Of a DNA stretch of 64,000 bases, positions 35,514 through 45,675 are shown piece after piece. Position numbers and translations under genes: made by a program. How positions within the stretch are numbered: position 1 is the first letter of the stretch; each line of letters starts with the position of its first letter. The notes beneath the pieces are model-generated. The model was given only the letters and a program-made list of their open reading frames with translations. It was not told the DNA's origin and ran no database searches. The DNA comes from Deltaproteobacteria bacterium. GTDB taxonomy: Bacteria; Desulfobacterota; Desulfuromonadia; Desulfuromonadales; BM103. Where the stretch lies: the NCBI GenBank assembly GCA_024279915.1, contig JAJRRB010000060.1, forward strand, positions 1 to 64,000. The letters run 5' to 3'.

Positions 35514-36779
35514 TTATTTTTTGAGAATTACGGTAAAACAGCAGCCAACCGGTTTGTTGTCACTTACGACAATCTCCCATTGTTCCCGCTCACAAATGCG
35601 TTGAACCAGAGACAAACCGAGTCCCATGCCATGCCTGTTTCTATCTTCTGATTCGCCACGGTAAAAAGGTTTAAAGATCGATTGCTTTTCTGAGGAGGGA
35701 ATTCCGGGGCCTGTATCACAAATTTCAAAACCTGTGGAGCTGGCGATCAGGGTTATTCCGCCTTCTTTCGTATGATGAATTGCATTACGTATCAAGTTGT
35801 TGAGTACCGTTCTCAGCATGGGTACTGGAAACAGCTCACCCAGATTGTTCTGATTTGCGGTTTGATCCTCCAAAGCAAAAGAAATCCCCTTCGTTTCTGA
35901 TAGTCGTTGCCATTCATTGAGGTCTTCCTGGATGATACTAGAAAGGGTCGCACGTTTCTGCTCGGTCTCACGACCACTAGCCAGGGTTAGAAAAGCATCT
36001 ACCAATTCCTGGATCTCCCTGGCAGCCTTGCTGATGGTGTTGATCCGTTGCCGGGAAAAGTCATCGAGCTGATCTTTTTCGACGAGCAGATCACAGGAGC
36101 TTTTAATGACCATCAGAGGAGTACGAAGCTCGTGGCTGACATCACTGGTGAACAGAGTCTCTCGCAGTAAGGATTGCTGGAGCATGCTGATGGTTCGATC
36201 AAAGGCTTGCGCTAAGTGACCCACTTCATCGTTGACGTAACCGGAGGACAATGGCGGGGCATCGAGCAGCAATTTCTCGCGATTGTGTACCTGTTGGGTC
36301 AGCCGCCGCACGGGGGCGATAACTTTTCTGGACATCATGATACCGAGAATCATTGAGGAGATGACGCAAAGAAAAAAACCGGCGACGACAGTGATTTCCA
36401 ATATATTCTCATGACGCTCGAAAGTGGTCTGCTCCTGGACAAGGTAAAATGGCGTCTCCTTGTCCTGTCGCATCATGACGTGGAAGGAACTCTGCTCGAA
36501 TTCCACTTCGTTAAAGCCGGGTTCCAGATCTTGCAGGTAGTACGGAAGATTTTCTGTGCCGCTGTAGAACTGGGTGCCCAGGTCAAGTTGCGAGCTCTGA
36601 CCTTGCTTATAATCGACCAGGAGTTCCGGGAACTTCCTGTTAAATTCGGCGGTGATCAGGTCCTCTTTGACGATGTCGATTGCGGCCATGATACCGAAAC
36701 TGAAGAGTCCGCTCACCACGGTCGTTAACACCACGAATGAAATGAGAATCCTTTGTGACAGGGGGGATTTAAATTTCAT
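35514..36779 (-). CDS. Sensor histidine kinase
   Basis: A 421-residue membrane kinase with helices at about 10-33 and 125-150, a sensing domain of about 90 residues between them, HAMP (151-203), the phospho-acceptor H216 in SHELRTPL, and an ATPase with NLIRNAIHHTKEGG, DTGPGIP and GMGLGLSL. It overlaps the response regulator by 11 bp. The signal is unknown. Confidence 0.92.
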   Translation of the reverse strand: MKFKSPLSQRILISFVVLTTVVSGLFSFGIMAAIDIVKEDLITAEFNRKFPELLVDYKQGQSSQLDLGTQFYSGTENLPYYLQDLEPGFNEVEFEQSSFHVMMRQDKETPFYLVQEQTTFERHENILEITVVAGFFLCVISSMILGIMMSRKVIAPVRRLTQQVHNREKLLLDAPPLSSGYVNDEVGHLAQAFDRTISMLQQSLLRETLFTSDVSHELRTPLMVIKSSCDLLVEKDQLDDFSRQRINTISKAAREIQELVDAFLTLASGRETEQKRATLSSIIQEDLNEWQRLSETKGISFALEDQTANQNNLGELFPVPMLRTVLNNLIRNAIHHTKEGGITLIASSTGFEICDTGPGIPSSEKQSIFKPFYRGESEDRNRHGMGLGLSLVQRICEREQWEIVVSDNKPVGCCFTVILKK

Positions 36780-37452
36780 TTGCTGAAACTTTCAGGCAGA
36801 AGCCAATGCCATGCACAGTGTGCAGCAGTGCAGAATTGAATGGTTTATCGATCGCCTGCCGCAAGATGTGAATATGGCTGCGCAGACTGTCGCTTCCCGG
36901 CAGGTCTTCTCCCCAGAGAAGTTCTTCAAGAACTTCACGTCTGACCAGATGAGGACTGCTCTTCATCAGTTTTTCCAGCAATTTGAGGCCGATGGGGCTG
37001 AGCTTTAAGTCTTTTCCTTCTCGGGTGACTTCCAGATTGTTCATATCGTAGGAGAGGCCACCGATCTCCAAGATGTTTTGCAGACCGGCTTGTCCACGAC
37101 GTAGAACGGCTTCTATCCGAGCGTGTAGCTCTGGAAGGGAGAAGGGTTTGACGAGGTAGTCGTCAGCTCCAGCCTGGAACCCGGCCAGTTTGTCATCGAC
37201 ACTGTCTCTGGCTGTAAGCATGATGATCGGTGTGCTGATTTGCGCATCTTGACGAAGTCTCTTACAGAGGGTGATGCCATCCATACCCGGTAGCATGAGA
37301 TCAAGGATGATCAGGTCAAAGGATTGGGTCACCGCGAGGTGGAGGCCGCCCAGACCATCGTAGGCACAGTCGACCAAGTAGCCTTTCAACTCCAGGTAGT
37401 CGGCAATGTTTTGCAGAATTTCAGGTTGATCTTCGATAATCAGTATGCGCAT
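36769..37452 (-). CDS. OmpR-family response regulator
   Basis: A 227-residue regulator with a receiver domain (phospho-acceptor D51 in LIILDLMLPG, later Lys in YLVKPFS) and a winged-helix DNA-binding domain ending LLHTVHGIGFCL. It is the cognate partner of the kinase encoded directly after it. Targets are not evident; the outer-membrane protein gene downstream is a candidate. Confidence 0.93.
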   Translation of the reverse strand: MRILIIEDQPEILQNIADYLELKGYLVDCAYDGLGGLHLAVTQSFDLIILDLMLPGMDGITLCKRLRQDAQISTPIIMLTARDSVDDKLAGFQAGADDYLVKPFSLPELHARIEAVLRRGQAGLQNILEIGGLSYDMNNLEVTREGKDLKLSPIGLKLLEKLMKSSPHLVRREVLEELLWGEDLPGSDSLRSHIHILRQAIDKPFNSALLHTVHGIGFCLKVSANEI

Positions 37453-37544
37453 TCGGAAGCATTCCCCGGGGGCTGGGTTGCTGAGTCGTGATATTTAAGT
37501 CTCCTACCAATCTGCCAACTCTGACCGTTGATCCGTTGTGTGGC

Positions 37545-39023
37545 TCAGTACGCGAAAGGCTCCAGGCGCACCTTGGGCAGCAGGCTCGGCGAGTCGGTCA
37601 AATATTCGTCGACACAGCGGGCGACTTCGCGTCCCTCGCTGATTGCCCAGACCACCAGGCTCTGGCCCCGTCGGCAGTCGCCGGCAGCAAACACGCCATC
37701 GACCGAGCTCATGCGAGTCTTGGAGTCAGTCTTGATGTTGGAACGCAGGTCCGATTCGCAACCGCACTGTTCGAGCAGTTCCGAGCGTGGTCCAAGATAA
37801 CCCATAGCCAGAAGCACAAGGTCGCATTTCCAGATCTGTTCACTTCCGGCGACTCTCTCAGGGCGGCCGTCTACCCATTCGACCTTGACGGTTTCGAGGC
37901 CGGAGACTGTTTTGTCTCTGCCTAGAAAGCGGGTGGTCATGATCTCGTAAAAGACATCTCCACCCATAACTTGCATCTCCTCAACCGAGGTACTGACACG
38001 CATGATACGTGACCATTGTGGCCAGGGGTTGTCGACATCGCGTGCTCCCGGTGGTCGATCGAGAAGCTCAAAGTTGACGACACTGGTCGCTCCCTGACGC
38101 ATTGATGTGCCGATACAGTCCGAACCGGTGTCACCACCACCAATGACAATAACTTTTTTGCCTTTGGCACTAATCGCCTGCTTTTTAGGGTGCAGAGCAG
38201 AGACATCGCTGTCTCCCCAGTTGGCGCGATTCTGCTGTGGTAAAAACTCCATCGCAAAGTGAATACCGCCCAGATCTCGTCCTTCAACAGGAAGGTCACG
38301 CGGTTCTTCGGCGCCTGTGGCGATGACAACCGCATCGAAGGATGACTTGATTTCGGCAAAGCTCACATCCTTGCTGACTTCGCAGGAATATCGGAATTCA
38401 ACCCCCTCTGCAACAAGCTGGTCGATGCGACGTTGCACCTTCTCTTTGCGCAACTTGTAATGAGGAATGCCGTACATCACAAGGCCACCGGCGCGGTCGG
38501 CCTTTTCAATGACGGTGACGCGATGCCCGGCGCGGTTAAGTTGCTGGGCACAGGCCAGACCAGCAGGGCCACTGCCGATTACGGCAACGGTTTTGTCGCT
38601 GCGCAGGGTTGGCGGCTGAGGGACAATCCAGCCTTCCTCAAAACCCTTGTCAACGATTGACACTTCGTGCAGCTTGATTGTTACCGCCGGTTCATTGATG
38701 CCGAGGACGCATGAGGTTTCGCACGGCGCCGGACAGACCAGGCCGGTAAACTCGGGGAAGTTATTGGTCGCGTGCAGGGCGCGCAGGGCCTGCTTCCACT
38801 TGCCGCGGTGGACCAGATCGTTCCATTCCGGGATCAGATTGCCCAACGGACAACCACTCATGCAGAAAGGGACACCGCAGTCCATGCAACGAGAGGCCTG
38901 GGTCTTGACCTTCTCCTCACTGGGGTAGTTATAGTGTTCGTCATGATGTTGCAGACGCGCATTGACCCTTTGCAAGGTCTTGTCGCGACGGCCATGTTTT
39001 ATAAATCCGCGTGGATCACCCAT
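37545..39023 (-). CDS. gltD: Glutamate synthase small subunit
   Basis: A 492-residue protein. N-terminal cysteines ([17 protein letters not shown]; later CPAPCETSC) bind two 4Fe-4S clusters. The FAD site is [13 protein letters not shown] and the NADPH site is GGGDTGSD. It passes electrons from NAD(P)H to the large subunit in making glutamate from glutamine and 2-oxoglutarate. GGAG precedes the ATG; the start overlaps the end of gltB by 8 bp. Confidence 0.95.
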   Translation of the reverse strand: MGDPRGFIKHGRRDKTLQRVNARLQHHDEHYNYPSEEKVKTQASRCMDCGVPFCMSGCPLGNLIPEWNDLVHRGKWKQALRALHATNNFPEFTGLVCPAPCETSCVLGINEPAVTIKLHEVSIVDKGFEEGWIVPQPPTLRSDKTVAVIGSGPAGLACAQQLNRAGHRVTVIEKADRAGGLVMYGIPHYKLRKEKVQRRIDQLVAEGVEFRYSCEVSKDVSFAEIKSSFDAVVIATGAEEPRDLPVEGRDLGGIHFAMEFLPQQNRANWGDSDVSALHPKKQAISAKGKKVIVIGGGDTGSDCIGTSMRQGATSVVNFELLDRPPGARDVDNPWPQWSRIMRVSTSVEEMQVMGGDVFYEIMTTRFLGRDKTVSGLETVKVEWVDGRPERVAGSEQIWKCDLVLLAMGYLGPRSELLEQCGCESDLRSNIKTDSKTRMSSVDGVFAAGDCRRGQSLVVWAISEGREVARCVDEYLTDSPSLLPKVRLEPFAY

Positions 39024-41970
39024 GGGCGGTCTCCTTTTTCTGCAAAGCCTTGGTCGCCCGTTCGGTCAGCACCCGGCGGTATTCACGGGGGAAGACACGG
39101 ACGAAACGAGGCAGATAAGATTCCCAGTCTTCGAGGATCTCAGCCGCGCGTGGCGAGCCGGTCAGCTGGTGGTGTCGGTTGATAATCTCCTGCAACCACT
39201 GGGCATCATCGTCCTCGGCGTCCATCTGTTCAAGGTCGATCATCGCCGGGTTACAGCGGCGGCGGAAGCGATTGTCTCCATCCAGAACGTAAGCAAATCC
39301 TCCCGACATGCCCGCAGCAAAATTGCGCCCGGTGCGACCTAAACAGATCATGCGACCGCCGGTCATGTATTCACAGCCATGGTCCCCGGTTCCCTCGACA
39401 ACCGCGGTAACACCTGAATTACGCACGCAGAAGCGTTCTCCGGCTTTGCCAGCGAAGTAGACTTCACCTCCAGTAGCTCCGTAGAGCACGGTGTTACCGA
39501 CAATCGAGTTCTCATGCCAGATGAAGGTGGATGCGGGGTCGGGGCGGATGATAATCCGTCCACCAGCCATCCCTTTGCCGACGTAGTCATTGGCTTCGCC
39601 GATCAGTTTCAGGTCAATGCCCGGGGCCAGGAAGGCTCCGAAACTCTGACCAGCGATGCCGGTCAGGTTGATGTTGATGGTGCCTTCAGCAAGACCTTCA
39701 CTGCCGTGTTGCATAGCAACCTGGCCTGAGAGCATGGTGCCAAAGGTGCGGTTGGAGTTACGGATCGGCAACTCAATCGAGACCTTCTCCTTGTGTTGCA
39801 GGGCCGGTGCTGCGAGTTGGATCAGCTGATTGTCCAGCTGTTTATCCAGGCCGTGCTCCTGCCCTTGAATACGTCGGGTGGCAACCTTGGCATCAACCTT
39901 GGGTTTGGTTAAAATCCCTGAGAAGTCGAGTCCCTGGCTCTTCCAGTGCTTGATAGCCGTGTCCATTTCCAGGTACTGCGTCTGGCCGATCAACTCGTCC
40001 AGAGTACGCACACCAAGCTCTGCCATCAGTTCACGCACCTCTTCGGCGAGGAAGGTGAAGTAGTTGACCACGTGCTCGGGTTTACCGGTGAACTTGGCGC
40101 GCAGGGCCTTGTCCTGGGTGGCAACACCGACCGGGCAGGTATTGAGATGACACTTGCGCATCATGATGCAGCCGACGGTGATCAGGGCTACGGTGGCAAA
40201 AGCATATTCTTCAGCACCGAGCAGGGCGGCAATGATCACATCTCGTCCGGTGCGTAGCTGTCCGTCTGTTTGAACAATGATGCGGCCTCGTAAGTCGTTG
40301 AGTACCAGCGTCTGCTGCGTCTCTGCCAGGCCGATTTCCCAGGGGATGCCAGCGTGCTTGATCGAAGAGGCTGGCGAGGCGCCGGTGCCGCCGTCGTGGC
40401 CGGCGATGATGACGCGTTCGGCATGCCCTTTGCTGACCCCGGCAGCGACGGTGCCGACGCCGACTTCGCTCACCAGTTTGACGGTGATGTCAGCCTTGGG
40501 GTTGCAGTTTTTCAAATCGAAAATCAACTGGGCCAGATCCTCAATCGAGTAGATGTCATGGTGAGGTGGTGGCGAGATCAAGGTGACTCCGGGGACGCTG
40601 AAGCGCAGTTCGCCGATGTACTCGCTGACTTTATGACCAGGCAGCTGTCCGCCTTCGCCGGGCTTGGCACCCTGGGCGATCTTGATCTGCAGTTCGTCCG
40701 CGTTAACCAAATAGTGAGGAGTGACCCCGAAGCGCCCTGATGCCACCTGTTTGATGGCACTGCGACGCAGGTCGCCGTTGGCGTCCGGGGTGAAACGACG
40801 TGAGTCTTCACCACCTTCGCCGGTATTCGATTTACCGCCAAGGCGGTTCATGGCGATGGCCAGGGTTTCGTGCGCCTCGCTGGAAATCGAGCCAAGGCTC
40901 ATTGCACCGGTACAGAAACGTTTTACGATATCGCTGACAGGTTCAACCTCATCCAGGGGAATCGCCTGGTTCTGCCTCTTGAATTTGAACAGCCCACGCA
41001 GAGTACATAGCTGCTCGCTCTGATTATCGACCAGGGTCGAATAGCGTCTGAAGTCGTCGCGGTTGCCGGAACGTACGGCATGCTGCAGCTGGGCGATGAC
41101 TTCCGGACTCATCAGGTGCATTTCACCCTCACGACGCCAGGAATATTCAGAGCCACGATCCAGGTCACGGTTGGGGTCCACCTGCTCGGCGTAAGCATCA
41201 TGGGGGCGCATCAAACTCTCGATCTCGATCTCTTTAAGTCCTGCTCCGCCGATGCGGCTGGCGGTGCCGGGGAAATATTTAGCAGTAAACTCCTGGTCCA
41301 ATCCAACGATCTCAAAAATCTGGGCGCTGCAGTAACTCTGCAGGGTGCTGATCCCCATTTTGGAGAAGACCTTGAGTAGTCCCTTGCCAATCGCCTTTAT
41401 ATAGTTTTTGGTGTACCGATAGACGATATCGGTCTCTTCGTCAGCCTGGTCGTTGCCATCCTGACCGACAAGCAGCCCCTGGTTGACCATATCCTGCAAG
41501 GTCTGGAAAGCGAGGTAGGGGTTGATCGCTGTTGCGCCGTAACCAACCAGCAGGGCAAAGTGATGGACTTCGCGTGCTTCGCCGGTCTCAACGATGAGTG
41601 AGCATTGGCTGCGCTTGCCAGCCCGGATCAGATGATGATGTATTCCGGAAAGGGCCAACAGGGCCGGGATAGGAGCTTTCTCGGCGCAGACTCCACGATC
41701 CGACAGGACCAGAAGAGTACGGCCGGCATCGATAGCTGCCTCGGCCTCGGCAAAAAGACCCTCCAGACGTTGTCCCAAAGATCCGGGACCCTGTTTCGCA
41801 TCGAAGAGGATGCTCAGGGTAGTGCCGCGGAAGCCGTCAATGTCACTGTGCCGTAACTGTTCAAGCACATCGTCGGTAATGACTGGCTGGTCGAGTTCCA
41901 GCATACGACAATGCTCCGGACCAGGCTGAAGGATGTTGCGTGCCGGACCCAGATACTGGGTCAAACTCAT
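39016..41970 (-). CDS. gltB: Glutamate synthase large subunit, central and C-terminal part
   Basis: 984 residues comprising part of the central domain, the FMN domain with the 3Fe-4S ligands (CHLNTCPVGVATQ) and the GxGxG beta-helix (…GMSGGFAYVLDGDNRF). The frame directly before its ATG reads CCTCTGCGT-TAA-GAGGTCGTC-ATG in the same register. A normal GltB reads NPPIDPLREELVMSLT there, so the TAA stands where Glu is usual. AAGAGG before the ATG could start this part as a separate protein. Either a nonsense lesion or a real split subunit. Confidence 0.88.
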   Translation of the reverse strand: MSLTQYLGPARNILQPGPEHCRMLELDQPVITDDVLEQLRHSDIDGFRGTTLSILFDAKQGPGSLGQRLEGLFAEAEAAIDAGRTLLVLSDRGVCAEKAPIPALLALSGIHHHLIRAGKRSQCSLIVETGEAREVHHFALLVGYGATAINPYLAFQTLQDMVNQGLLVGQDGNDQADEETDIVYRYTKNYIKAIGKGLLKVFSKMGISTLQSYCSAQIFEIVGLDQEFTAKYFPGTASRIGGAGLKEIEIESLMRPHDAYAEQVDPNRDLDRGSEYSWRREGEMHLMSPEVIAQLQHAVRSGNRDDFRRYSTLVDNQSEQLCTLRGLFKFKRQNQAIPLDEVEPVSDIVKRFCTGAMSLGSISSEAHETLAIAMNRLGGKSNTGEGGEDSRRFTPDANGDLRRSAIKQVASGRFGVTPHYLVNADELQIKIAQGAKPGEGGQLPGHKVSEYIGELRFSVPGVTLISPPPHHDIYSIEDLAQLIFDLKNCNPKADITVKLVSEVGVGTVAAGVSKGHAERVIIAGHDGGTGASPASSIKHAGIPWEIGLAETQQTLVLNDLRGRIIVQTDGQLRTGRDVIIAALLGAEEYAFATVALITVGCIMMRKCHLNTCPVGVATQDKALRAKFTGKPEHVVNYFTFLAEEVRELMAELGVRTLDELIGQTQYLEMDTAIKHWKSQGLDFSGILTKPKVDAKVATRRIQGQEHGLDKQLDNQLIQLAAPALQHKEKVSIELPIRNSNRTFGTMLSGQVAMQHGSEGLAEGTININLTGIAGQSFGAFLAPGIDLKLIGEANDYVGKGMAGGRIIIRPDPASTFIWHENSIVGNTVLYGATGGEVYFAGKAGERFCVRNSGVTAVVEGTGDHGCEYMTGGRMICLGRTGRNFAAGMSGGFAYVLDGDNRFRRRCNPAMIDLEQMDAEDDDAQWLQEIINRHHQLTGSPRAAEILEDWESYLPRFVRVFPREYRRVLTERATKALQKKETAHG

Positions 41971-41979
41971 GACGACCTC

Positions 41980-42945
41980 TTAACGCAGAGGATCAATCGG
42001 CGGATTGGTGATCTGGGCGAAGAGCTGACTGAAGTACCAGTAGAGCAGTTTGCTGTGCTTCGACAGGACCGCAGCAGGGGTGTCGGTGCCCATGGAACCA
42101 ACCGGCTCCTGGCCATAGACTGCCATTGGCGCCATGATCGTCCGCATCTCTTCCAGGGTATAACCAAAGCTGCCCTGTTTGCGTCGTAGTTTCTTGAGGC
42201 CAGATGCTCGCTTGGTGGCCGGGGCAGGCAGGTCATCAAGTTGGATCAGATGCTCTCGTACCCAGGAAGCATAGGGTTGGGCTGCTGCCAGCTCTCCTTT
42301 GATTTCGTGATCTTCTTTGAATTCACCGGTTTCAACATCGACCAGAATCATTTTTCCGGGGGCCAGACGCTCCTTGCGCAGGATTTTCTCAGGGGCAATG
42401 TCCAGCACTCCTGCTTCTGAGGCGTAAATGATCTCATCGTCGCTGGTGATCCAGTAGCGGGCTGGACGCAGACCGTTCCGGTCGAGGATCGCGACAACTT
42501 GCTTGCCGTCACAGGCGACAATGTTGGCCGGGCCATCCCAGGGCTCCATCATGGTCGCATGGTATTCGAAAAAACCTTTGACCTCGGGACGCAAGTGGGC
42601 TTTGGAGGCCCAGGCTTCGGGGATCATCATTGCCAGTGAGTGGGTCAGACTGCGACCGGTGGCAAGCAGAAGTTCGAGCGCATTATCGAGACAGGCGGTG
42701 TCAGAGCTGCCTTCGATGATAATCGGATCCAGGTCCCTGATTGCATCCCCCAACTCGGGAGACTCAAGCAGAGCTGTCCGGGCGCGCATACGGTTGATGT
42801 TGCCGCGCAGGGTGTTGATCTCACCATTGTGGGCTACATAGCGAAAAGGTTGGGCCAGATCCCAGGTCGGGAAGGTGTTGGTGCTGTAGCGCTGGTGTAC
42901 AAAGGCAATCGCGCTGACGAGACGTTCATCATCCAGTTCCGGGAA
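41980..42945 (-). CDS. gltB: Glutamate synthase large subunit, middle part
   Basis: Residues from PELDDERLVSAIAFVHQRYS through GEINTLRGNINRMRARTALL to NPPIDPLR. It contains the glutamine-binding segment of the amidotransferase domain and the start of the central domain. There is no start codon at its true beginning: the frame is joined to the N-terminal part by a one-base shift at 42944-42947. The first ATG in frame is at 42789. It ends in the TAA that precedes the C-terminal part. Confidence 0.8.
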   Translation of the reverse strand, partial: FPELDDERLVSAIAFVHQRYSTNTFPTWDLAQPFRYVAHNGEINTLRGNINRMRARTALLESPELGDAIRDLDPIIIEGSSDTACLDNALELLLATGRSLTHSLAMMIPEAWASKAHLRPEVKGFFEYHATMMEPWDGPANIVACDGKQVVAILDRNGLRPARYWITSDDEIIYASEAGVLDIAPEKILRKERLAPGKMILVDVETGEFKEDHEIKGELAAAQPYASWVREHLIQLDDLPAPATKRASGLKKLRRKQGSFGYTLEEMRTIMAPMAVYGQEPVGSMGTDTPAAVLSKHSKLLYWYFSQLFAQITNPPIDPLR

Positions 42946-43580
42946 AAGGTGCCCAGCTGTTCAGAGAGCAGCATGCCTTTGTAGAGGATGGTGCGACTGG
43001 AGAGTGAACAGACATAGAACATTTCATTACCAGCAAGCTTGTTATTGCTGATCGTTCTTTCGGCGCGTTTGCGGGCCAGGTAGAGCATCAGTTCAAGCTT
43101 GTGAACTTCGACTTCGTCTCGACCGACAAAGATCTGCATCACATATGGCTCAACAGAACGGGCGTTGCGACCGATGGTGCTGCTATCCGTTTTGATCTCG
43201 CGCCAACCGAGAACACTGCAACCGACGCCAGTCAATTCTCGATCCAAAGCAACGATGCACGCTTCACGGCAGCTTCTTTCCTGAGGTAAAAATACGATGC
43301 CAGCGCCGAATTCACCTGCCGTTGGCAGGTTAAAATCACAGACCTCGCGATAGTAGGCATCAGGCATCTGGATCATCAAGCCTGCACCATCACCGTCGAA
43401 AGGATCGGCACCCACAGCACCACGATGAGTCAGGTTGCAGAGGATTTCGATGCCACGTTTGACGATACTATGACTTTTGCGGCCTTTGATGTTGGCTATG
43501 AAACCGACGCCACAGTTATCGTGTTCGTTGGCTGGATCGTAGAGGCCCTGGGCGGGCGGCATACCTATATGTGTTGTCAT
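42834..43580 (-). CDS. gltB: Glutamate synthase large subunit, N-terminal part (frameshifted)
   Basis: The N-terminal glutaminase domain. After a propeptide of about 22 residues the nucleophile Cys follows in NEHDN-CGVGFIANIKG, as in all GltB. Normal sequence runs to LLSEQLGTF; then a run of four T (coding strand) should be five, and the frame drifts into a false tail ending near 42834. ATG at 43580 has AAGGACC upstream. With gltD behind it the operon is gltB-gltD. Confidence 0.82.
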   Translation of the reverse strand: MTTHIGMPPAQGLYDPANEHDNCGVGFIANIKGRKSHSIVKRGIEILCNLTHRGAVGADPFDGDGAGLMIQMPDAYYREVCDFNLPTAGEFGAGIVFLPQERSCREACIVALDRELTGVGCSVLGWREIKTDSSTIGRNARSVEPYVMQIFVGRDEVEVHKLELMLYLARKRAERTISNNKLAGNEMFYVCSLSSRTILYKGMLLSEQLGTFSRNWMMNVSSARLPLYTSATAPTPSRPGIWPNLFAM

Positions 43581-43811
43581 GGTTGGTCCTTGTCGTTGGC
43601 AACGGAAAAGCACGGTACATTGAATCAATAGCTCAATTAAGATGTGCTCAATTATAATGGGCAATTGCGAACTATAAAGTCTACAACGAACTTTGTCCAA
43701 AATAAAACGAGTTTTGGCAGGCAGAGGTGCTCTGGAGGTCTATTCCGAATTGTAACTTATAGAGTTTATAGTAGGCTTTCGCAATAGACGGTGCAAAGAT
43801 ACGAACATTCA

Positions 43812-43862
43812 AGGGCGGTATCTTTTTAGTTCCGTTCGTTTACGCCATTAACCGCCCTGGAG
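43812..43862 (+). promoter_or_regulatory. Stem that abuts the ribosome site of the ZIP transporter
   Basis: AGGGCGGT (43812-43819) is the exact complement of ACCGCCCT (43851-43858), with a 31-nt loop. The last base of the stem is the first of the TGGAG ribosome site. Folding could limit initiation and might respond to metal or a protein. Confidence 0.35.
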
Positions 43863-43870
43863 TCATATAA

Positions 43871-44686
43871 ATGATCGATTTCATCCAACAATTCAATCCT
43901 GTTACCCAGGCCTTGTTTGCGACTCTTTTCACTTGGGGAGTGACTGCTGCGGGTGCGGCTTTGGTCTTTTCCAAAAAAGAGATTAACCCAAAACATCTCG
44001 ATTGCATGCTCGGTTTTGCTGCAGGTGTGATGATTGCTGCCAGCTTCTGGTCATTACTTGCGCCCGGCATAGAGATGGCGGAACAGATGGGGCAAACCCC
44101 ATGGCTGACCGCCGTGATCGGCTTCATGAGCGGTGGCATTTTTATGCGTTTGGCTGATAAATTCCTGCCACACCTTCACCCTGGTTTGAGAATGGATCAA
44201 AAAGAGGGTGTCAAAACCTCGTGGCAACGCAGTACTCTGCTGGTTCTGGCGATCACCTTGCACAATATTCCTGAAGGTCTGGCAGTCGGTGTTGCCTTTG
44301 GCGCTGTCGCATCTGGCCTGCCTTCGGCCACCATCGGTGGAGCAATCGCGTTAGCTATCGGTATCGGTATCCAGAACTTTCCTGAAGGAGCAGCCGTTTC
44401 AATGCCATTAAGAAGGGAAGGCATGAGTCAAAAGAAGAGCTTTCTGATGGGGCAGGCATCTGGCATGGTTGAGCCGGTTGCCGGGGTGATTGGCGCCGTT
44501 TTTGTTCTTATGATGCAGCCGATTCTTCCCTACGCACTCTGTTTTGCTGCCGGGGCGATGATTTTTGTCGTGGTAGAAGAGCTGATCCCTGAATCTCAGC
44601 GAGTTCAGAAAAATATTGATGTGGTCACCATGTCAACTATGGTCGGTTTTTCGGTGATGATGATTCTTGATGTGGCATTGGGGTGA
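43871..44686 (+). CDS. ZIP-family divalent metal transporter
   Basis: A 271-residue, eight-helix transporter of the GufA/ZupT type. Helix IV has [10 protein letters not shown] and helix [13 protein letters not shown], the pair that forms the binuclear metal site. It should import zinc, iron or manganese. It is divergent from gltB and begins the metal-handling half of the window. Confidence 0.9.
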   Translation: MIDFIQQFNPVTQALFATLFTWGVTAAGAALVFSKKEINPKHLDCMLGFAAGVMIAASFWSLLAPGIEMAEQMGQTPWLTAVIGFMSGGIFMRLADKFLPHLHPGLRMDQKEGVKTSWQRSTLLVLAITLHNIPEGLAVGVAFGAVASGLPSATIGGAIALAIGIGIQNFPEGAAVSMPLRREGMSQKKSFLMGQASGMVEPVAGVIGAVFVLMMQPILPYALCFAAGAMIFVVVEELIPESQRVQKNIDVVTMSTMVGFSVMMILDVALG

Positions 44687-44766
44687 GATCTTCTTCAGCT
44701 GAAGTTATTTAAAGATAGCGAGTCCCCGTTCCTTGAGCGTTGTTCATTAGATAGGCCGATCGGCTG

Positions 44767-45471
44767 CTAAAACCAAATACGAACCCCGAAAACCAACTGA
44801 ACATCGTCAGTGTCTTCTCCCTCTTCACGGGCATAATCAGCGGTGTTGCCGTATAGACGAGTCCAGTTCACACCGATATAAGGGGCGAATTCACGACGTA
44901 TCTCATAGCGCAGACGCAAACCGGCTTCAATATCAGAAAAACCTGATCCGACTCCGGTGTCCGGGTCATTCTTGCCGTGGAGGTTCAGTTCGATCTCGGG
45001 AGTCAGGATCAGTTTCTGGGTCAGCATAACCTCATATTCTGCTTGCAGGCGTGCTGCGGTGCGACCGGCGCTGCCAAGAAACAGCGCGGCATCAATGTCA
45101 AAGAAATAGGGTGCCAACCCTTTAATACCAAAGGCTGCCCAGTCACGATCAGGATCCGGGCGGATGTCGCGCCGCCAGCCGAATTGCAGATCCCAGAAAG
45201 GTGCGATGGCACGCCTGTAAAGCAGTTGCAACTCCATCTCTTCAACACGGTTGTCTATATACTCGCCATCCGTCTTGATCCAGAACTTATGCAAATCTTT
45301 ACCGATCCAGCCTTCGGCATCCCAGACCAGTGGGTTGTCGCCGTCAGTATCACGGATTTCGAGTTGATCGATAACCAGCATCGTCAGCAGAGGGTCATCG
45401 TTCATGCCACCGGCCAACGAAAACCCCGGAGACAGCAGAATCAATATAAATAGCAGAATACCTTTTCTCAT
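44767..45471 (-). CDS. copB: Copper resistance outer-membrane protein CopB
   Basis: A 234-residue precursor with a signal peptide ending SLAGG. The mature barrel has WDAEGWIGKDLHKFWIKTDGE, PFWDLQFGWRRDIRPDPDRDW and an ending VFGVRIWF, the hallmarks of the CopB/PcoB family. It lacks the Met/His-rich N-terminal repeat of Pseudomonas CopB. It follows copA by 200 bp and probably acts with it in copper sequestration at the outer membrane. Confidence 0.9.
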   Translation of the reverse strand: MRKGILLFILILLSPGFSLAGGMNDDPLLTMLVIDQLEIRDTDGDNPLVWDAEGWIGKDLHKFWIKTDGEYIDNRVEEMELQLLYRRAIAPFWDLQFGWRRDIRPDPDRDWAAFGIKGLAPYFFDIDAALFLGSAGRTAARLQAEYEVMLTQKLILTPEIELNLHGKNDPDTGVGSGFSDIEAGLRLRYEIRREFAPYIGVNWTRLYGNTADYAREEGEDTDDVQLVFGVRIWF

Positions 45472-45500
45472 GACCTAAAGCCTCCGACAGCACCTAACTC

Positions 45501-45529
45501 GTGTCCATCCGGAAACTCCGGATGGACAC
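45501..45529. repeat. Palindrome in the copA-copB gap
   Basis: GTGTCCATCCGGA-AAC-TCCGGATGGACAC: perfect 13-bp arms. It resembles the GTGTCC-type repeats at the left end of the window, and may serve as an intercistronic hairpin. Confidence 0.55.
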
Positions 45530-45675
45530 AATTGCAGTTTTCGATTTGGAAACCAGCAATTTTTCGCAAGGTCAAGGGAATCAAGCATTTGAGCGGAGGC
45601 GTAGCACTTTACGCCGCACAATCAAATGTGCAGATTGACGCAGAGATTGCGGAAAGGGCCGTTTACGGACGAAAA

